A stretch of 64,000 nt of DNA from UBA7672 sp965229115 (GTDB lineage Bacteria > Pseudomonadota > Alphaproteobacteria > Caulobacterales > Hyphomonadaceae). Each line of letters opens with the position of its first letter. The first letter of the stretch is position 1. Position numbers and translations under genes: made by a program. Location: the NCBI GenBank assembly GCA_965229115.1, contig CBDDIR010000003.1:3596001-3660000 (forward strand), written 5' to 3'. Shown here piece after piece: positions 25,752 through 34,890 of this stretch. The notes beneath the pieces are model-generated. The model was not told the origin of the DNA, did not search any database, and was given only the letters and a program-made list of their open reading frames with translations.

Positions 25752-26881
25752 CTTGCTTCCAGTACTCGCTTCTTCGCTGCGTTTGTGATCGGCGCTTCGA
25801 CGCGCATGGCCACTTTCTGACCGATGCGGCCGACCTGGCCGTGTGTGAGGTGAATATCGCCGCACATGAGATGTGCCTTGGATTCCGGCGTGGCATTCAT
25901 GATCAGCGTGTCGCCGACCTGCAGGTTCATGATCTTGCCGAGCGGCTGGGTGAACTCGTCGAGCACGACGCGCAGTGTTGTCGGCGCGGACCAGAGTTCG
26001 GTGGCCAAGTGGCCTTCCCAGATGTTGTCGCGGCCGAACTTCTCACCCATGAAGTTCTGCAGCAGCATCTTCCGGATGGGTTCGAGCGTGGCGTAGGGCA
26101 GCAGAAGCTCGCAGCGGCCGCCGCGGTCTTCCATGTCGATACGCAGCTTGACCAGGATGGCGGCGTTCGCCGGCTGGGCGATGGCGGCGAAGCGCGGGTT
26201 CGTCTCGATCCGGTCGAGTTCGAACTCGACGGCGGTGAGCGGGTCGAAGGCCTTGCGGGCATCGTGCAGAATGACTTCGACGAGGCGCGTGACGAGCACG
26301 CGCTCGATCGTGGTGTACGGCCTGCCCTCGACGCGCATCGCAACCGTGCCGCGACGGCCGCCGAGCAGCACGTCGACGATCGAATAGATCAGGTTCGAGT
26401 CGACCGTGAGGAGACCGAAGTTGTCGAGCTGCTTGGCCTTGAAGACGGCGAGAATGGCCGGCAGCGGGATCGAGTTCAGATAGTCGCCGAAACGCATGGA
26501 CTGGATGGCGTCCAGCGACACCTCGACGTTGTCGGAGGTGAAGTTGCGCAGGCTGGTGGTCATCAGGCGCACGAGGCGGTCGAAGACGACCTCGAGCATC
26601 GGCAGACGTTCGTAGGAAACGAGCGCCGAGTTGATGAGCGCGCGGATGCCGTTGCGCTTCGCGCCTGCTTCTTCTTCGAGCGAGAAGCCAAGCAGCGAGT
26701 CGATCTCGTCCTGGTTCAGGATGCGCTCGGAGCCGACCGCGGCCTGCGCCAGCGATTGCGCGGCGTCGCTGCCCGGAGAGCCTGCGGCGTCCCACGCATC
26801 GTCACCGCCGGCGGGTTTGCCGGAGGCGATGCTGGCTTCCCAGCCTGCTGCGAGTTCTTCGTCTGTGGTTTCCTGGCTCAT
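25748..26881 (-). CDS. fliM: Flagellar motor switch protein FliM
   Basis: C-ring protein that binds CheY-P and sets motor direction. The 377 residues include the CheY-binding motif LNQDEIDSLLGF at about 55-66. The middle CheC-like domain follows (MRFGDYLNSIPLPAILAVFKAKQLDN and LLGGRRG). The C-terminal SpoA domain carries LGKIMNLQVGDTLIMN. The CheY motif is normally at the very N-terminus, so about 50 extra residues of Ala/Gly/Asp-rich sequence precede it here. It follows fliL by 4 bases and overlaps the next gene. Confidence 0.96.
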   Translation of the reverse strand: MSQETTDEELAAGWEASIASGKPAGGDDAWDAAGSPGSDAAQSLAQAAVGSERILNQDEIDSLLGFSLEEEAGAKRNGIRALINSALVSYERLPMLEVVFDRLVRLMTTSLRNFTSDNVEVSLDAIQSMRFGDYLNSIPLPAILAVFKAKQLDNFGLLTVDSNLIYSIVDVLLGGRRGTVAMRVEGRPYTTIERVLVTRLVEVILHDARKAFDPLTAVEFELDRIETNPRFAAIAQPANAAILVKLRIDMEDRGGRCELLLPYATLEPIRKMLLQNFMGEKFGRDNIWEGHLATELWSAPTTLRVVLDEFTQPLGKIMNLQVGDTLIMNATPESKAHLMCGDIHLTHGQVGRIGQKVAMRVEAPITNAAKKRVLEAR

Positions 26882-26885
26882 GTGC

Positions 26886-27608
26886 TTACTGAATCAACAT
26901 GCTTTCGATCAGCACGGCGTCGATCTTCTTGGGATCCATGACCGTGTTGAAGCGGTTGAGCAGTTCGCGACGCAGGCGCCAGGTGCCGGTCGAACCGTTG
27001 AGGTCTTCCACGCGCAGTTCGCGCAGGAAGGAGTTCAGCTGGTCCTTGAGGCGCGGCATCAGTTCCGGCACGCGCTTGAACGTGGCCGTCGTGCTCGATT
27101 CGAGCGTGAGTTCGAGTTCCATGTAAGGCGAGCGCTGACCTTCAGTGCCGGCCAGGTTCACGATCAGCTTGGGCATCGCGTAGTAGCAAGGATCGCCGCC
27201 CGAGCAGGCAAGCGCCTGGCCCACATCGGCCGGATCGCCGCCGGCAGCCGCGCCGCCTTCGGCGCCGTGTTCGCCGCCAGCAGGCGCGGCATGGTCGCCA
27301 CCTGCAGCAGGAGCCGCGGCATGTTCATCGGCCTTGGCTTCGCCGTGACCTTCTTCAGCTTTGACTTCGCCGTGTCCGCCCGCTTCCTCGCCGTGCGCTT
27401 CCGCCGCAGCCGCCGGAGCGCTGCCGCCGAGCAGCATCATGGCCGCAGCACCGCCGCCGCCGAGAACGAGGACAGCCGGCAGGATGATGAAGAGGACCAG
27501 CGTCTTGCCGGCCATCTTCTTCTTGGCTGGCGCGCCCTCTTCTCCCTCAACCGCAGGCTTATCAGCCTCGGGAGCTTCAGGCTTCTTCGCCTTTTCCTTT
27601 TTGGCCAT
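26886..27608 (-). CDS. fliL: Flagellar basal body-associated protein FliL
   Basis: Single-pass inner-membrane protein that surrounds the stator and supports torque. It has 240 residues: a Lys/Glu/Ala/Pro cytoplasmic tail (1-32), a TM helix (about 36-61), and a long Glu/His/Gly/Ala-rich periplasmic linker (62-130, repeated GHGE and HGEA). The FliL stomatin-like domain follows (YYAMPKLIVNLAGTEGQRSPYMELELTLE). The linker is longer than in most FliL proteins (usual length about 160-200). It is the first gene of the minus-strand unit fliL-fliM-DUF6468-motE-TPR and divergent from flgF. Confidence 0.95.
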   Translation of the reverse strand: MAKKEKAKKPEAPEADKPAVEGEEGAPAKKKMAGKTLVLFIILPAVLVLGGGGAAAMMLLGGSAPAAAAEAHGEEAGGHGEVKAEEGHGEAKADEHAAAPAAGGDHAAPAGGEHGAEGGAAAGGDPADVGQALACSGGDPCYYAMPKLIVNLAGTEGQRSPYMELELTLESSTTATFKRVPELMPRLKDQLNSFLRELRVEDLNGSTGTWRLRRELLNRFNTVMDPKKIDAVLIESMLIQ

Positions 27609-27825
27609 AGGCGGCCGCCCCTTATGGAATCACTGGACCCCGGACATCCCGGGACACCCGGCAAAATCGTCTCCCGATGGTTAAGGATTGGTGCAGATGG
27701 GCAAAAGCTGCCGGGTACGAAGCTGCCGGGAAGGCCCGAAAAGCAACACCCCGTTAACCGTGGCGGCTCATTGTAGGGTCGTTAACTCGAGCGTCCGCTG
27801 CAGAAAACGCGGACCAAGCCCAGCC

Positions 27826-27840
27826 TGGCTCCGCCGTCGC
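27826..27840 (+). promoter_or_regulatory. Sigma-54-like promoter upstream of flgF
   Basis: TGGCTC-N5-TCGC at 27826-27840 keeps the invariant GG and GC at the -24/-12 spacing of the TGGCAC-N5-TTGC consensus. It lies 32 bases before the flgF start. Rod genes are sigma-54 (class III) genes in Caulobacter. One -12 base deviates, so this is a candidate. Confidence 0.45.
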
Positions 27841-27871
27841 CAAAAGGCAGCGTGGAGACAAATGGCGGCCC

Positions 27872-28603
27872 ATGGACAATTCATTCATGGTCGGCCTGTC
27901 CGCGCAGCAAGTGCTGCAAAAGCGGATGGACACGACCGCGAACAACCTCGCGAACATGACCACTGCCGGCTTCAAGGTCGAGCATGTGGTGACCCGTGAC
28001 TTGACGGAGAAGCCCGCTGCGGCTGCCGAAAAGCCGACGGAGGTCTCGTTCGCTGACGCCTGGATGCTCCAGCGCGACTTTTCGACCGGCCCGATCGAGT
28101 CTACCGGCAACGTTCTGGACTTCGCCATCGAGGGCGACGGCTTCTTCGCCATCCAGACGCCGGGCGGCGAAGCGTTCACCCGTGACGGCCGCTTCAGCCT
28201 GAATGACAAGGGCGAAGTCGTGACTCGCGCCGGCGCAGTCGTGCTGGGCGAAGGCGGACCTATCCTGATCAATGCGACCGGCGGGCCGATCTCGGCCTCG
28301 AAGGACGGCTCGATCAGCCAGGACGGCCAGGTGGTCGGCAAGCTGCGCGTGTCGAACTTCAAGACGCCTGCCGCCCTCGAGAAAATCGGCGACAATATGT
28401 GGCGCGCCACCGACGAACAGCCGACCACGATGACGAATGCACGCCTGTCTTCGGGCATGGTCGAAGGCTCGAACGTGAATGCGGTCAAGGAACTGACCGA
28501 CATGATCGAGATCAGCCGCGCCTACGCGTCCGTCGCCAAGATGATCCAGCAATCCGACGAACTGCGCGGCACATCGATCGATAAGCTCGCCCGCGTCCGC
28601 TAA
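27872..28603 (+). CDS. flgF: Flagellar basal-body rod protein FlgF
   Basis: Proximal rod protein of 243 residues in the flg_rod family. The N-terminus has the conserved TTANNLANMTTAGFK segment. The central GDGFFAIQTPGGEAFTRDGRFSLN hook-basal motif and the C-terminal GSNVNAVKELTDMIEISRAY helix are present. It is exported by the flagellar type III system without a cleaved signal. It opens the plus-strand unit flgF-flgG-flgA-flgH. Confidence 0.96.
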   Translation: MDNSFMVGLSAQQVLQKRMDTTANNLANMTTAGFKVEHVVTRDLTEKPAAAAEKPTEVSFADAWMLQRDFSTGPIESTGNVLDFAIEGDGFFAIQTPGGEAFTRDGRFSLNDKGEVVTRAGAVVLGEGGPILINATGGPISASKDGSISQDGQVVGKLRVSNFKTPAALEKIGDNMWRATDEQPTTMTNARLSSGMVEGSNVNAVKELTDMIEISRAYASVAKMIQQSDELRGTSIDKLARVR

Positions 28604-28638
28604 CGAATTTGACTACCGCCTCAGGAGGCTAGACTCAC

Positions 28639-29424
28639 ATGCGCGCTCTCAACACCGCCGCCACCGGCATGCAGGCCCAACAGCTCAACGTGGAGGTGAT
28701 CGCGAACAACATCGCGAACATGAACACGACAGGCTTCAAGCGCCAGCGCGCAGAGTTCCAGGATCTGCTGTATCAGAACGTGGAGCGCATGGGCGTTACC
28801 TCGTCCGACCAGGGCACGATCGTTCCGACCGGCGTTCAGGTCGGTGTCGGCGTGAAAGCCGGTTCGGTCTATCGCGTGACCGAGCAAGGCGGCATGACGC
28901 AGACGACCAACCAGTACGACGTTGGTATCTCGGGCGAAGGCTATTTCATTATCCAACTGCCGGATGGCCGCGACGCCTATACGCGCGCCGGTAACTTCGC
29001 GCTGTCGCCGGAAGGCCAGCTGGTGACCGAAGACGGCTTCACCGTTGCGCCGGGCATCGTCGTTCCGCAGGACGCGATCAGCGTCTCGATCAACCGCCAG
29101 GGCGTGGTTCAGGCGATCATGGCGGATGGTTCGGCGCCGCAGGATATCGGTGCGCTCGAACTGGCGCGATTCATCAACCCGGCTGGCCTAGAAGCCATCG
29201 GCGACAACTCGTTCGTTGAAACGCCCGCTTCCGGCACGGCCAACCGCGGTCAACCGGCATCGACCGGCTTTGGCTATCTGCAGCAGGGCTTCCTCGAGAT
29301 CTCGAACGTCAACGCGGTGACCGAGATTTCGTCGCTGATTACGGCGCAGCGCGCTTACGAGATGAACTCGAAGGTCATCACCACGACCGACGAGATGCTG
29401 CGCTCCACCAGCAACCTGCGGTAA
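28639..29424 (+). CDS. flgG: Flagellar basal-body rod protein FlgG
   Basis: Distal rod protein of 261 residues, the normal FlgG length. It has ANNIANMNTTGFKRQRAEF near the N-terminus, the FlgG-specific stretch with DLLYQNV, GEGYFIIQLPDGRDAYTRAGNF in the middle, and the C-terminal SNVNAVTEISSLITAQRAYEMNSKVI. An AGGAGG site lies just upstream of the ATG. It follows flgF by 35 bases. Confidence 0.97.
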   Translation: MRALNTAATGMQAQQLNVEVIANNIANMNTTGFKRQRAEFQDLLYQNVERMGVTSSDQGTIVPTGVQVGVGVKAGSVYRVTEQGGMTQTTNQYDVGISGEGYFIIQLPDGRDAYTRAGNFALSPEGQLVTEDGFTVAPGIVVPQDAISVSINRQGVVQAIMADGSAPQDIGALELARFINPAGLEAIGDNSFVETPASGTANRGQPASTGFGYLQQGFLEISNVNAVTEISSLITAQRAYEMNSKVITTTDEMLRSTSNLR

Positions 29425-29429
29425 GGCTC

Positions 29430-30167
29430 ATGATCCGGATCGCAGCCCTCCTAATCTCCGTCCTGATGCTCGCGCCGCTCGCGGTCGCGCAGCGTACGGG
29501 CGTCAAGGTGATCGGCGGCGACTGGATCACGCTGGGCGACGTTGCGCCGGTGACGGGCGAACATGCCGGCATTCTGCTTGGACCGGCCCCGCCGGCTGGA
29601 CAGACGCTGTCGCTCGATCCGGCATTCCTGATTGCCACCGCCAAATCCGCTGGCGTGATCCTCGCCATTCCGCTCGACCAGCCGATCATGGTGACGCGCG
29701 CCGCTGGCAATGCGCCGGCAGCTCCCGTTGCCAATACAGCGCGGCCTGCGAACCAGGTGCAGCCGATGAGCGCTGCCGCACCTTCGGGCCAGGTTCTGGT
29801 GTTCACGCGCGATGTGCCGCGCGGCCATGTCATTTCGTCCAGCGATGTGAGCTGGGAAGCAGCAAACCCTTCACGCCCGATCCGTGGCGGCGCTGACATG
29901 CAGGCTGCCATCGGCATGGAAGTGAAGCGTGCGATCAAGTCTGGTCAGCCGCTTCTGACGAGCGACCTCAAGCAGGCATCGGTGATCCGCAAGGGTGAGC
30001 CGGTGAAGCTGGTCTATGTCTCAGCCGGCGTGCGGCTGAGCGTTGACGGCATTGCCCAGAACGAAGCTGCGAAGGGCGAAGCCGTTCGCGTACTCAATTC
30101 CTATTCCAAGCGGACTGTCGACGCCGTGGCCGAGGCCACCGGCGAAGCCCGCGTCAACGGCAGGTGA
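29430..30167 (+). CDS. flgA: Flagella basal body P-ring formation protein FlgA
   Basis: Periplasmic chaperone for FlgI assembly. The 245 residues begin with a Sec signal (LLISVLMLAPLAVA). The C-terminal half is a SAF-type domain (VLVFTRDVPRGHVISSSDVSWEA, MEVKRAIKSGQPLLTSDLK, VRVLNSYSKRTVDAVA). It lies 5 bases after flgG and overlaps flgH, so translation is coupled. The P-ring gene flgI itself is in the second flagellar cluster at 39600. Confidence 0.93.
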   Translation: MIRIAALLISVLMLAPLAVAQRTGVKVIGGDWITLGDVAPVTGEHAGILLGPAPPAGQTLSLDPAFLIATAKSAGVILAIPLDQPIMVTRAAGNAPAAPVANTARPANQVQPMSAAAPSGQVLVFTRDVPRGHVISSSDVSWEAANPSRPIRGGADMQAAIGMEVKRAIKSGQPLLTSDLKQASVIRKGEPVKLVYVSAGVRLSVDGIAQNEAAKGEAVRVLNSYSKRTVDAVAEATGEARVNGR

Positions 30168-30172
30168 AGCAG

Positions 30173-30907
30173 ATGAAAAACGCCATCACGACTGGAGCGG
30201 GCCTTGCTGCGCTGATGCTGGGCGGTTGCGCCGGGCTGAACGATGCGACGGCCCCGCCGCAGATGACGCCGATCGCCAACCCGGCGACGATCGCTGGCTC
30301 CCAGCGCGTATCCATGCCGCTGCCCGCGCCGACGGTTGAGGCGCAAGCCCCGAACTCGCTGTGGCGCGCAGGCGCAAGGTCGTTCTTCAATGACCAGCGC
30401 GCCGCCAAGATCGGCGACATCCTGACCGTCAGCATCGAGATCGCCGACTCGGCGCAGCTCAACAACACCACGGCGCGCAGCCGGACGGGTTCGACCGAGA
30501 CGGGCGTGCAGGCTCTGCTGGGCCTTGAGGACACGATCCAGAAAGTGCTGCCGGGCACGCCGTCGCTCAGCCCGGCTGTTGGTTTCGATTCCAAGACCGC
30601 GTCGAACGGTACGGGCTCGGTGAACCGTCAGGAGAAGGTGAAACTCACCGTCGCCGCGGTGATCACGGATCGCCTGCCGAACGGCAACCTCGTGATTGGC
30701 GGCAGCCAGGAAGTTCGCATCAACAACGAGCTGCGCGAGCTTCTGGTCTCAGGCGTCATCCGTCCGGAGGACGTGGCGGCGGACAATACGATTGCGCACA
30801 CCAAGATTGCCGAGGCACGCATCTCGTATGGCGGCCGTGGCGATATCAGCCAGGTGCAGCGCGACAAGTATGGCAAGCTGATCTACGACCAGATCACGCC
30901 GTTCTAG
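30173..30907 (+). CDS. flgH: Flagellar L-ring lipoprotein FlgH
   Basis: Outer-membrane L-ring protein of 244 residues. The lipobox LGGC puts the lipidated Cys at about 19. The FlgH domain is clear: SLWRAGARSFFNDQRAAKIGDILTV, the glycine/serine-rich middle, and GNLVIGGSQEVRINNELRELLVSGVIRPEDV. The ATG at 30173 has an AGGTGA site at the right distance and is preferred to a GTG at 30164 that overlaps flgA. The stop lies inside a 14-bp perfect palindrome (30907-30920) shared with the convergent PepSY gene. Confidence 0.95.
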   Translation: MKNAITTGAGLAALMLGGCAGLNDATAPPQMTPIANPATIAGSQRVSMPLPAPTVEAQAPNSLWRAGARSFFNDQRAAKIGDILTVSIEIADSAQLNNTTARSRTGSTETGVQALLGLEDTIQKVLPGTPSLSPAVGFDSKTASNGTGSVNRQEKVKLTVAAVITDRLPNGNLVIGGSQEVRINNELRELLVSGVIRPEDVAADNTIAHTKIAEARISYGGRGDISQVQRDKYGKLIYDQITPF

Positions 30908-30920
30908 CCGCCTAGGCGGC
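30907..30920. terminator. Palindrome joining the stops of two convergent genes
   Basis: GCCGCCTAGGCGGC is a perfect 14-bp palindrome. It touches the flgH stop (30905-30907) and contains the stop of the minus-strand PepSY gene. No T tract follows on either side, so any terminator role is uncertain. Confidence 0.3.
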
Positions 30921-32429
30921 CGGCTTCGTATCTTTAGGCGTGTTGTCGAGCTTGCCGCCGCGAGCGAGCTTGCGCGCGCCTATCCATACGCCGAACGCGC
31001 AGACGGCGGTGACGCCGATCATGGCGAGTACGAGCAGGATTTCCCGCAGGGGCGAACGCACCAGGTCAAACTTGTGCAGCGCCAGGTGCAGGAAGCGGAA
31101 GCCCTTCGAGCCATCGTCCGCGATGAAGCGCACCGCGCCGAGATCGGGATCGAGATAGAAGCGCGTATCGTTCTCGCCGATGATGCGGACGGCCGGCAGC
31201 TTCGATGACGATGCGCCGGGGTAATAGTATTCGTCCGGCTCGGTCATTTCCTCGAAGCGTGCGGATGGGCCGGCGAGCGTGGTTGTGGCGCGCTGGCGGG
31301 CGGCATCATCGAAGGGTGCGGGTTGGCCCATGGCGTCGAGGCGGCGGCGGGAGCCGTCTGCCGACTGCCAGACGAACCAGGGCTGGCCTTCGAGCCGCAT
31401 GAAGCTGACCAGGCTGCGTTCGCGCGAGACGGTGCGCAGCGCCACTTCCTGCGCTTCGAGCGCGGGCTTGAACTCGCCCCAGATGACGGGCTTGCCTGAC
31501 CAGGTGTCGGCGGCGTCCCACGACGCCTTGTCGCCTTCGAGCCAACCCCAGGGTTGCATGGAGGTGAAGCCGGAGAAGGAGAAGGTCAGCACGAAGATAC
31601 CGAAGACGAGGCCGATCATATGGTGCCAGAACTTCGCGCCGCGATAGGGCGAGGCGAGCTTGCCGGTGGACTTGCGGCGGCGGAGCTGGCGGATGCCGGC
31701 GAACATGCCGGTGATCGTCAGGAAGCAGCCGGCGAGCGACGTCCAGATGATGACCTGCGTCCAGACCGGGGTGTTGCGGCGGAGCTCGGTGAAGAACAGC
31801 CAGTGCGGGATCGCGCCGAACCATGTCCACACGCGCTGCGAGCCTGTGGTGCGCTGGCTGAGTTCGCCGGTCTTGGCGGAGATATAGAGGATCGTGTCTT
31901 CCGGGTCGTGCAGCGCGACTTGATGGAAGGGTCGGCGGGCGTTGAAATAGCCGGCGACCATGAACTCGTCGCGCTCGAGCGACTGGATATAGGTCGGTTC
32001 GCCCTTGAGCTTGTGACGTTCGACATAGGTGCGGGCAACGGCCAGCGCGTCAGCCTCGGTGATCGATGTGATTGGCGTTGCGGTCGCCATGTCGAAGAGG
32101 CCGTTGCTGCTCGCCCCTCCCTCGCTCCAGGAGAGGGACATTACGGGGCGACCGGCGAGCATTTCGATGCGGGCGGAGGATACTGTCGCGCTGTCGGGGA
32201 TGGCGGGCAGCGTCATCCGGTCTGGCGCGACGATGGGGGCGAGGCCTTCGACGCGGTAGTCGCGGCCGCCGAGGGTGATCGACGGATAGGGGTTCCAGAT
32301 CATCACCACGCCGCTGAGGCACCACAGCAGCATGAGCAGGCCGAGCGTGACGCCCACCCAGCGATGGAGGGCGAAGATGTAGCGGATCAGTCTGGCCTTG
32401 ATCAAAAGTCCGCCCCGTTTGCTACGCAC
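30912..32429 (-). CDS. PepSY-associated TM protein (siderophore/iron-linked family)
   Basis: Inner-membrane PepSY_TM-family protein of 505 residues, often encoded near TonB-dependent iron receptors and suggested to reduce or process ferric complexes. The pattern is typical: first helix after LHRWVGVTLGLLMLLWCLSG, a periplasmic PepSY part (ADALAVARTYVERH), helices near 222-245 and 265-290 (KFWHHMIGLVFGIFVLTFSFSGF), a second PepSY-like region, and a final helix (LREILLVLAMIGVTAVCAFGVW). Conserved His in HRW, WHH and LHLALHKFD could bind heme or metal. The start is GTG at 32429, and a TTG eight codons later is possible. No receptor gene is adjacent. Confidence 0.8.
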   Translation of the reverse strand: MRSKRGGLLIKARLIRYIFALHRWVGVTLGLLMLLWCLSGVVMIWNPYPSITLGGRDYRVEGLAPIVAPDRMTLPAIPDSATVSSARIEMLAGRPVMSLSWSEGGASSNGLFDMATATPITSITEADALAVARTYVERHKLKGEPTYIQSLERDEFMVAGYFNARRPFHQVALHDPEDTILYISAKTGELSQRTTGSQRVWTWFGAIPHWLFFTELRRNTPVWTQVIIWTSLAGCFLTITGMFAGIRQLRRRKSTGKLASPYRGAKFWHHMIGLVFGIFVLTFSFSGFTSMQPWGWLEGDKASWDAADTWSGKPVIWGEFKPALEAQEVALRTVSRERSLVSFMRLEGQPWFVWQSADGSRRRLDAMGQPAPFDDAARQRATTTLAGPSARFEEMTEPDEYYYPGASSSKLPAVRIIGENDTRFYLDPDLGAVRFIADDGSKGFRFLHLALHKFDLVRSPLREILLVLAMIGVTAVCAFGVWIGARKLARGGKLDNTPKDTKPAA

Positions 32430-32498
32430 TGGATGCAGCAGCGCCCGGCTTTATACAAACCGGGCGCGGAAGCGGAAATGAATTGTGGGCCCGGGGCC

Positions 32499-33014
32499 TT
32501 AAGCGGCGTCGCGCTTCTTGGCCTTCTTGACCTTGTTGATCGCGTAGGAGCGCTTCAGGCGCGACAGGTGGTCGATGAAGAGCGTGCCCTGCAGGTGATC
32601 CATCTCATGCTGGATGCACACCGCATACATGCCCTCGGCCCACTCCTCGATCTGCTCGCCATTGTAGTTGAGATAGCGGAGCTTCACGCGCAGGGGGCGA
32701 TCGACCTCGTCGTAATAGTCGGGGACCGAAAGGCAGCCCTCTTCGTAGCTTTGCGTCTCGGCGACGGCTTCGAGGATTTCCGGGTTCACGAAATAGCGCG
32801 GGGCTTTCGGCTCGTCTTCGCGGGCGAGGTCCATGACGATGACGCGGACCGGCTCGCCGATCTGCACGGCGGCCAGGCCGATGCCGGGGGCGGCGTACAT
32901 GGTCTCGAGCATGTCATCCATCAGCTTGCGCGTCTCGTCGGTGACCGCGGCAACGGGCTTGGAGACCTGCTTCAGGATGGGGTCGGGTACGGTGAGGATG
33001 GGACGGATGGCCAT
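32499..33014 (-). CDS. def: Peptide deformylase
   Basis: Removes the N-formyl group from nascent proteins. The 171 residues show all three motifs: GIGLAAVQ (44-51), EGCLS with metal ligand Cys94, and QHEMDHL with ligands His136 and His140 and catalytic Glu137. Length and ending (Lys-rich KVKKAKKR) are normal. The usual partner fmt is not adjacent: rmuC lies upstream and the PepSY gene downstream. Confidence 0.97.
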   Translation of the reverse strand: MAIRPILTVPDPILKQVSKPVAAVTDETRKLMDDMLETMYAAPGIGLAAVQIGEPVRVIVMDLAREDEPKAPRYFVNPEILEAVAETQSYEEGCLSVPDYYDEVDRPLRVKLRYLNYNGEQIEEWAEGMYAVCIQHEMDHLQGTLFIDHLSRLKRSYAINKVKKAKKRDAA

Positions 33015-33105
33015 GGCTGCTAGCTATGGACGAGGCCGGTTTTCGTCAAGTGAACGAGCCCGTGAGGCGTGCTCTACGATCAGGGATTGCCCCTGACGGG
33101 AAAGG

Positions 33106-34614
33106 CTATTTCCGCTTCGATGACGGACCCGATGGCAGCAGTTCCAGCTGCGGCGCTTCGGTTTTGACCTCGGCGGCCTGGACCTGGGGGATGCGGGCGC
33201 GGACGCCCAGCTCGCCGGGGGCTTCCACCGCCCTGTCTTCTGTCGGGATTTGCAGATCCTCGAAGCGGCGGACCTGCGGCATCACCTTCCGCTCGTAGGA
33301 GCCGACCAGCGAGTTGTAGCTATCGACCGCCTTGTCGAGGTTGGAGCCGACTTTCGACATGTGGTCGGTCATGACGGACAGGCGCTGGTATAGCTCGCGG
33401 CCGAGTTCCACGGCCTGCTCTGCGTTCCGCGCCGCCTGCTCCTGCCGCCAGCCATAGGCCACGGCTTTCGCCAGCGCGATCAGGGTCGAGGGCGTCACGA
33501 TGATGACGCTGTTCTTGGAGGCGAAGTCGAAGATCTCGCGATCGTATTCCAGCACGGCGGCGTAGAAATTCTCGCCCGGCATGAACATGGCGACGAAGTC
33601 GACGCGATCGGAGAAGCCCTTCCAGTAATCCTTGCGGGCCAGCCCCGTGACGTGGGCGCGAACCTTCTGGGCGTGGGCGGCCAGATGCTGCTGGCGCTTG
33701 GCCGGGTCGCTTTCGTTGGAGGCGGCGAGGTAATCGTCGAGCGACACCTTCGAATCGATCACCAGCTCGCGACCGCCCGGCATGCGGACGATCACGTCGG
33801 GGCGGATGCGACCCTTCTCGGTCTCGGACGAGTTCTGCTCGGTGAAATCGGCGTAGGGCGAGAGGCCTGACATTTCGAGCACGTTGCGGAGCGTTTCCTC
33901 GCCCCAGCGGCCACCATGGCGGGTGGTCGACAGCGCGCTGGCGAGTTTGCCCGCTGCGCTTTCGGTCTTGCGCACGCTCTCCGAGACGCCGCGGATCTGC
34001 TCTTCCAGCTTGGCGCGATCTTCCGCGCTCATCTTCTGGATTTCGTCGACCTTCTTCTGGAACTGGCCGAACGTGTCGGAGATCGGCTTCAGCATCTTGC
34101 CGAGTTCGCCTTCGGCGCCTTCCTTGTGCTTCTTCAGCGTCTCGTCCGCGATCTGGACGAATTGCTGCTGCGACTTGAGGAGGGCGGCTTCAGCCAGTTG
34201 CTTGAACCGGCCTTCGCTTTCGAGCTGCATCTTCTGCAGCTGTTCCTTCTCGCGCGCGAAGCTGGCCTCGCGCTCGGTGTTGCGAGCGGCTTCGGCCATG
34301 GCCTGACCATGTTCGGCGCGGAGTTTGGCGAGCTGTTCGTTGAGCGAGGTCGCTGCGGTCTTGGCTTCCGCGACCTTGGCTTCGCTGGCGGTGAACGAGG
34401 CGCGCACGCCGGCTTCAGCTTTCTCGGCGGCTTCGGCGCGCTGGCGCTGGGTTGCGACCTCAGACTTCAGCGCGGCGACTTCCTTCGACCGCTCACCCAG
34501 TTCGGCCGTCAGGTGCTCAGTGTTCGGCGGCTTGCGCTGCGAGAATACGAAGGCGGCCGCAGCGGCGGCGAGCGCGATCACAAGGAGGACGATGTGCAGC
34601 GTATCGAGGGTCAT
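33106..34614 (-). CDS. rmuC: DNA recombination protein RmuC
   Basis: RmuC-family protein of 502 residues, linked in E. coli to limiting DNA inversion and recombination. A TM helix (6-25) is followed by a long coiled coil (about 38-160, rich in Ala/Glu/Lys) and the nuclease-like RmuC domain from about 170 (LSTTRHGGRWGEETLRNVLEMSGL, RIRPDVIVRMPGGRELVIDSKV, DFVAMFMPGENFYAAVL). The C-terminal tail is divergent. It lies 91 bases upstream of def on the same strand. Its own upstream region is the 1.1-kb repeat-rich gap, so it may have a long 5' leader. Confidence 0.95.
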   Translation of the reverse strand: MTLDTLHIVLLVIALAAAAAAFVFSQRKPPNTEHLTAELGERSKEVAALKSEVATQRQRAEAAEKAEAGVRASFTASEAKVAEAKTAATSLNEQLAKLRAEHGQAMAEAARNTEREASFAREKEQLQKMQLESEGRFKQLAEAALLKSQQQFVQIADETLKKHKEGAEGELGKMLKPISDTFGQFQKKVDEIQKMSAEDRAKLEEQIRGVSESVRKTESAAGKLASALSTTRHGGRWGEETLRNVLEMSGLSPYADFTEQNSSETEKGRIRPDVIVRMPGGRELVIDSKVSLDDYLAASNESDPAKRQQHLAAHAQKVRAHVTGLARKDYWKGFSDRVDFVAMFMPGENFYAAVLEYDREIFDFASKNSVIIVTPSTLIALAKAVAYGWRQEQAARNAEQAVELGRELYQRLSVMTDHMSKVGSNLDKAVDSYNSLVGSYERKVMPQVRRFEDLQIPTEDRAVEAPGELGVRARIPQVQAAEVKTEAPQLELLPSGPSSKRK

Positions 34615-34705
34615 GCGCGAGTATAAGTTCTTTATTTGTTCCGATCAACCCGGTTGGGCGAGCGGACCCTCGCGTGATTCTGGTGCGGGGTGAAAAGCTG
34701 ATCCT

Positions 34706-34806
34706 CTCTCGTCGTCATTCCTGCGAAAGCAGGAACCCAGGGGCTGCGAGCGCAGGTGTGTGTAGCCCCTGGGTTCCCGCTCTCCGCTTCGCTGCGGCGG
34801 GAATGA
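34706..34806. repeat. Large palindromic intergenic repeat
   Basis: The left end reads CGTCATTCCTGC and the right end GCGGGAATGACGG. Inside, AACCCAGGGGCT pairs with AGCCCCTGGGTT around a short loop near 34750-34765. This is the shape of widely scattered proteobacterial intergenic palindromes of the CGTCATTCC type. It is 90 bases upstream of the rmuC start. Confidence 0.75.
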
Positions 34807-34890
34807 CGGAGCTGGATTTCAAACAGCGGATCTCGTTCGCACGGACCGATGTCCTGCGGGATGCTTGTGTTCGTCTCTCCCAAGAGGGAG

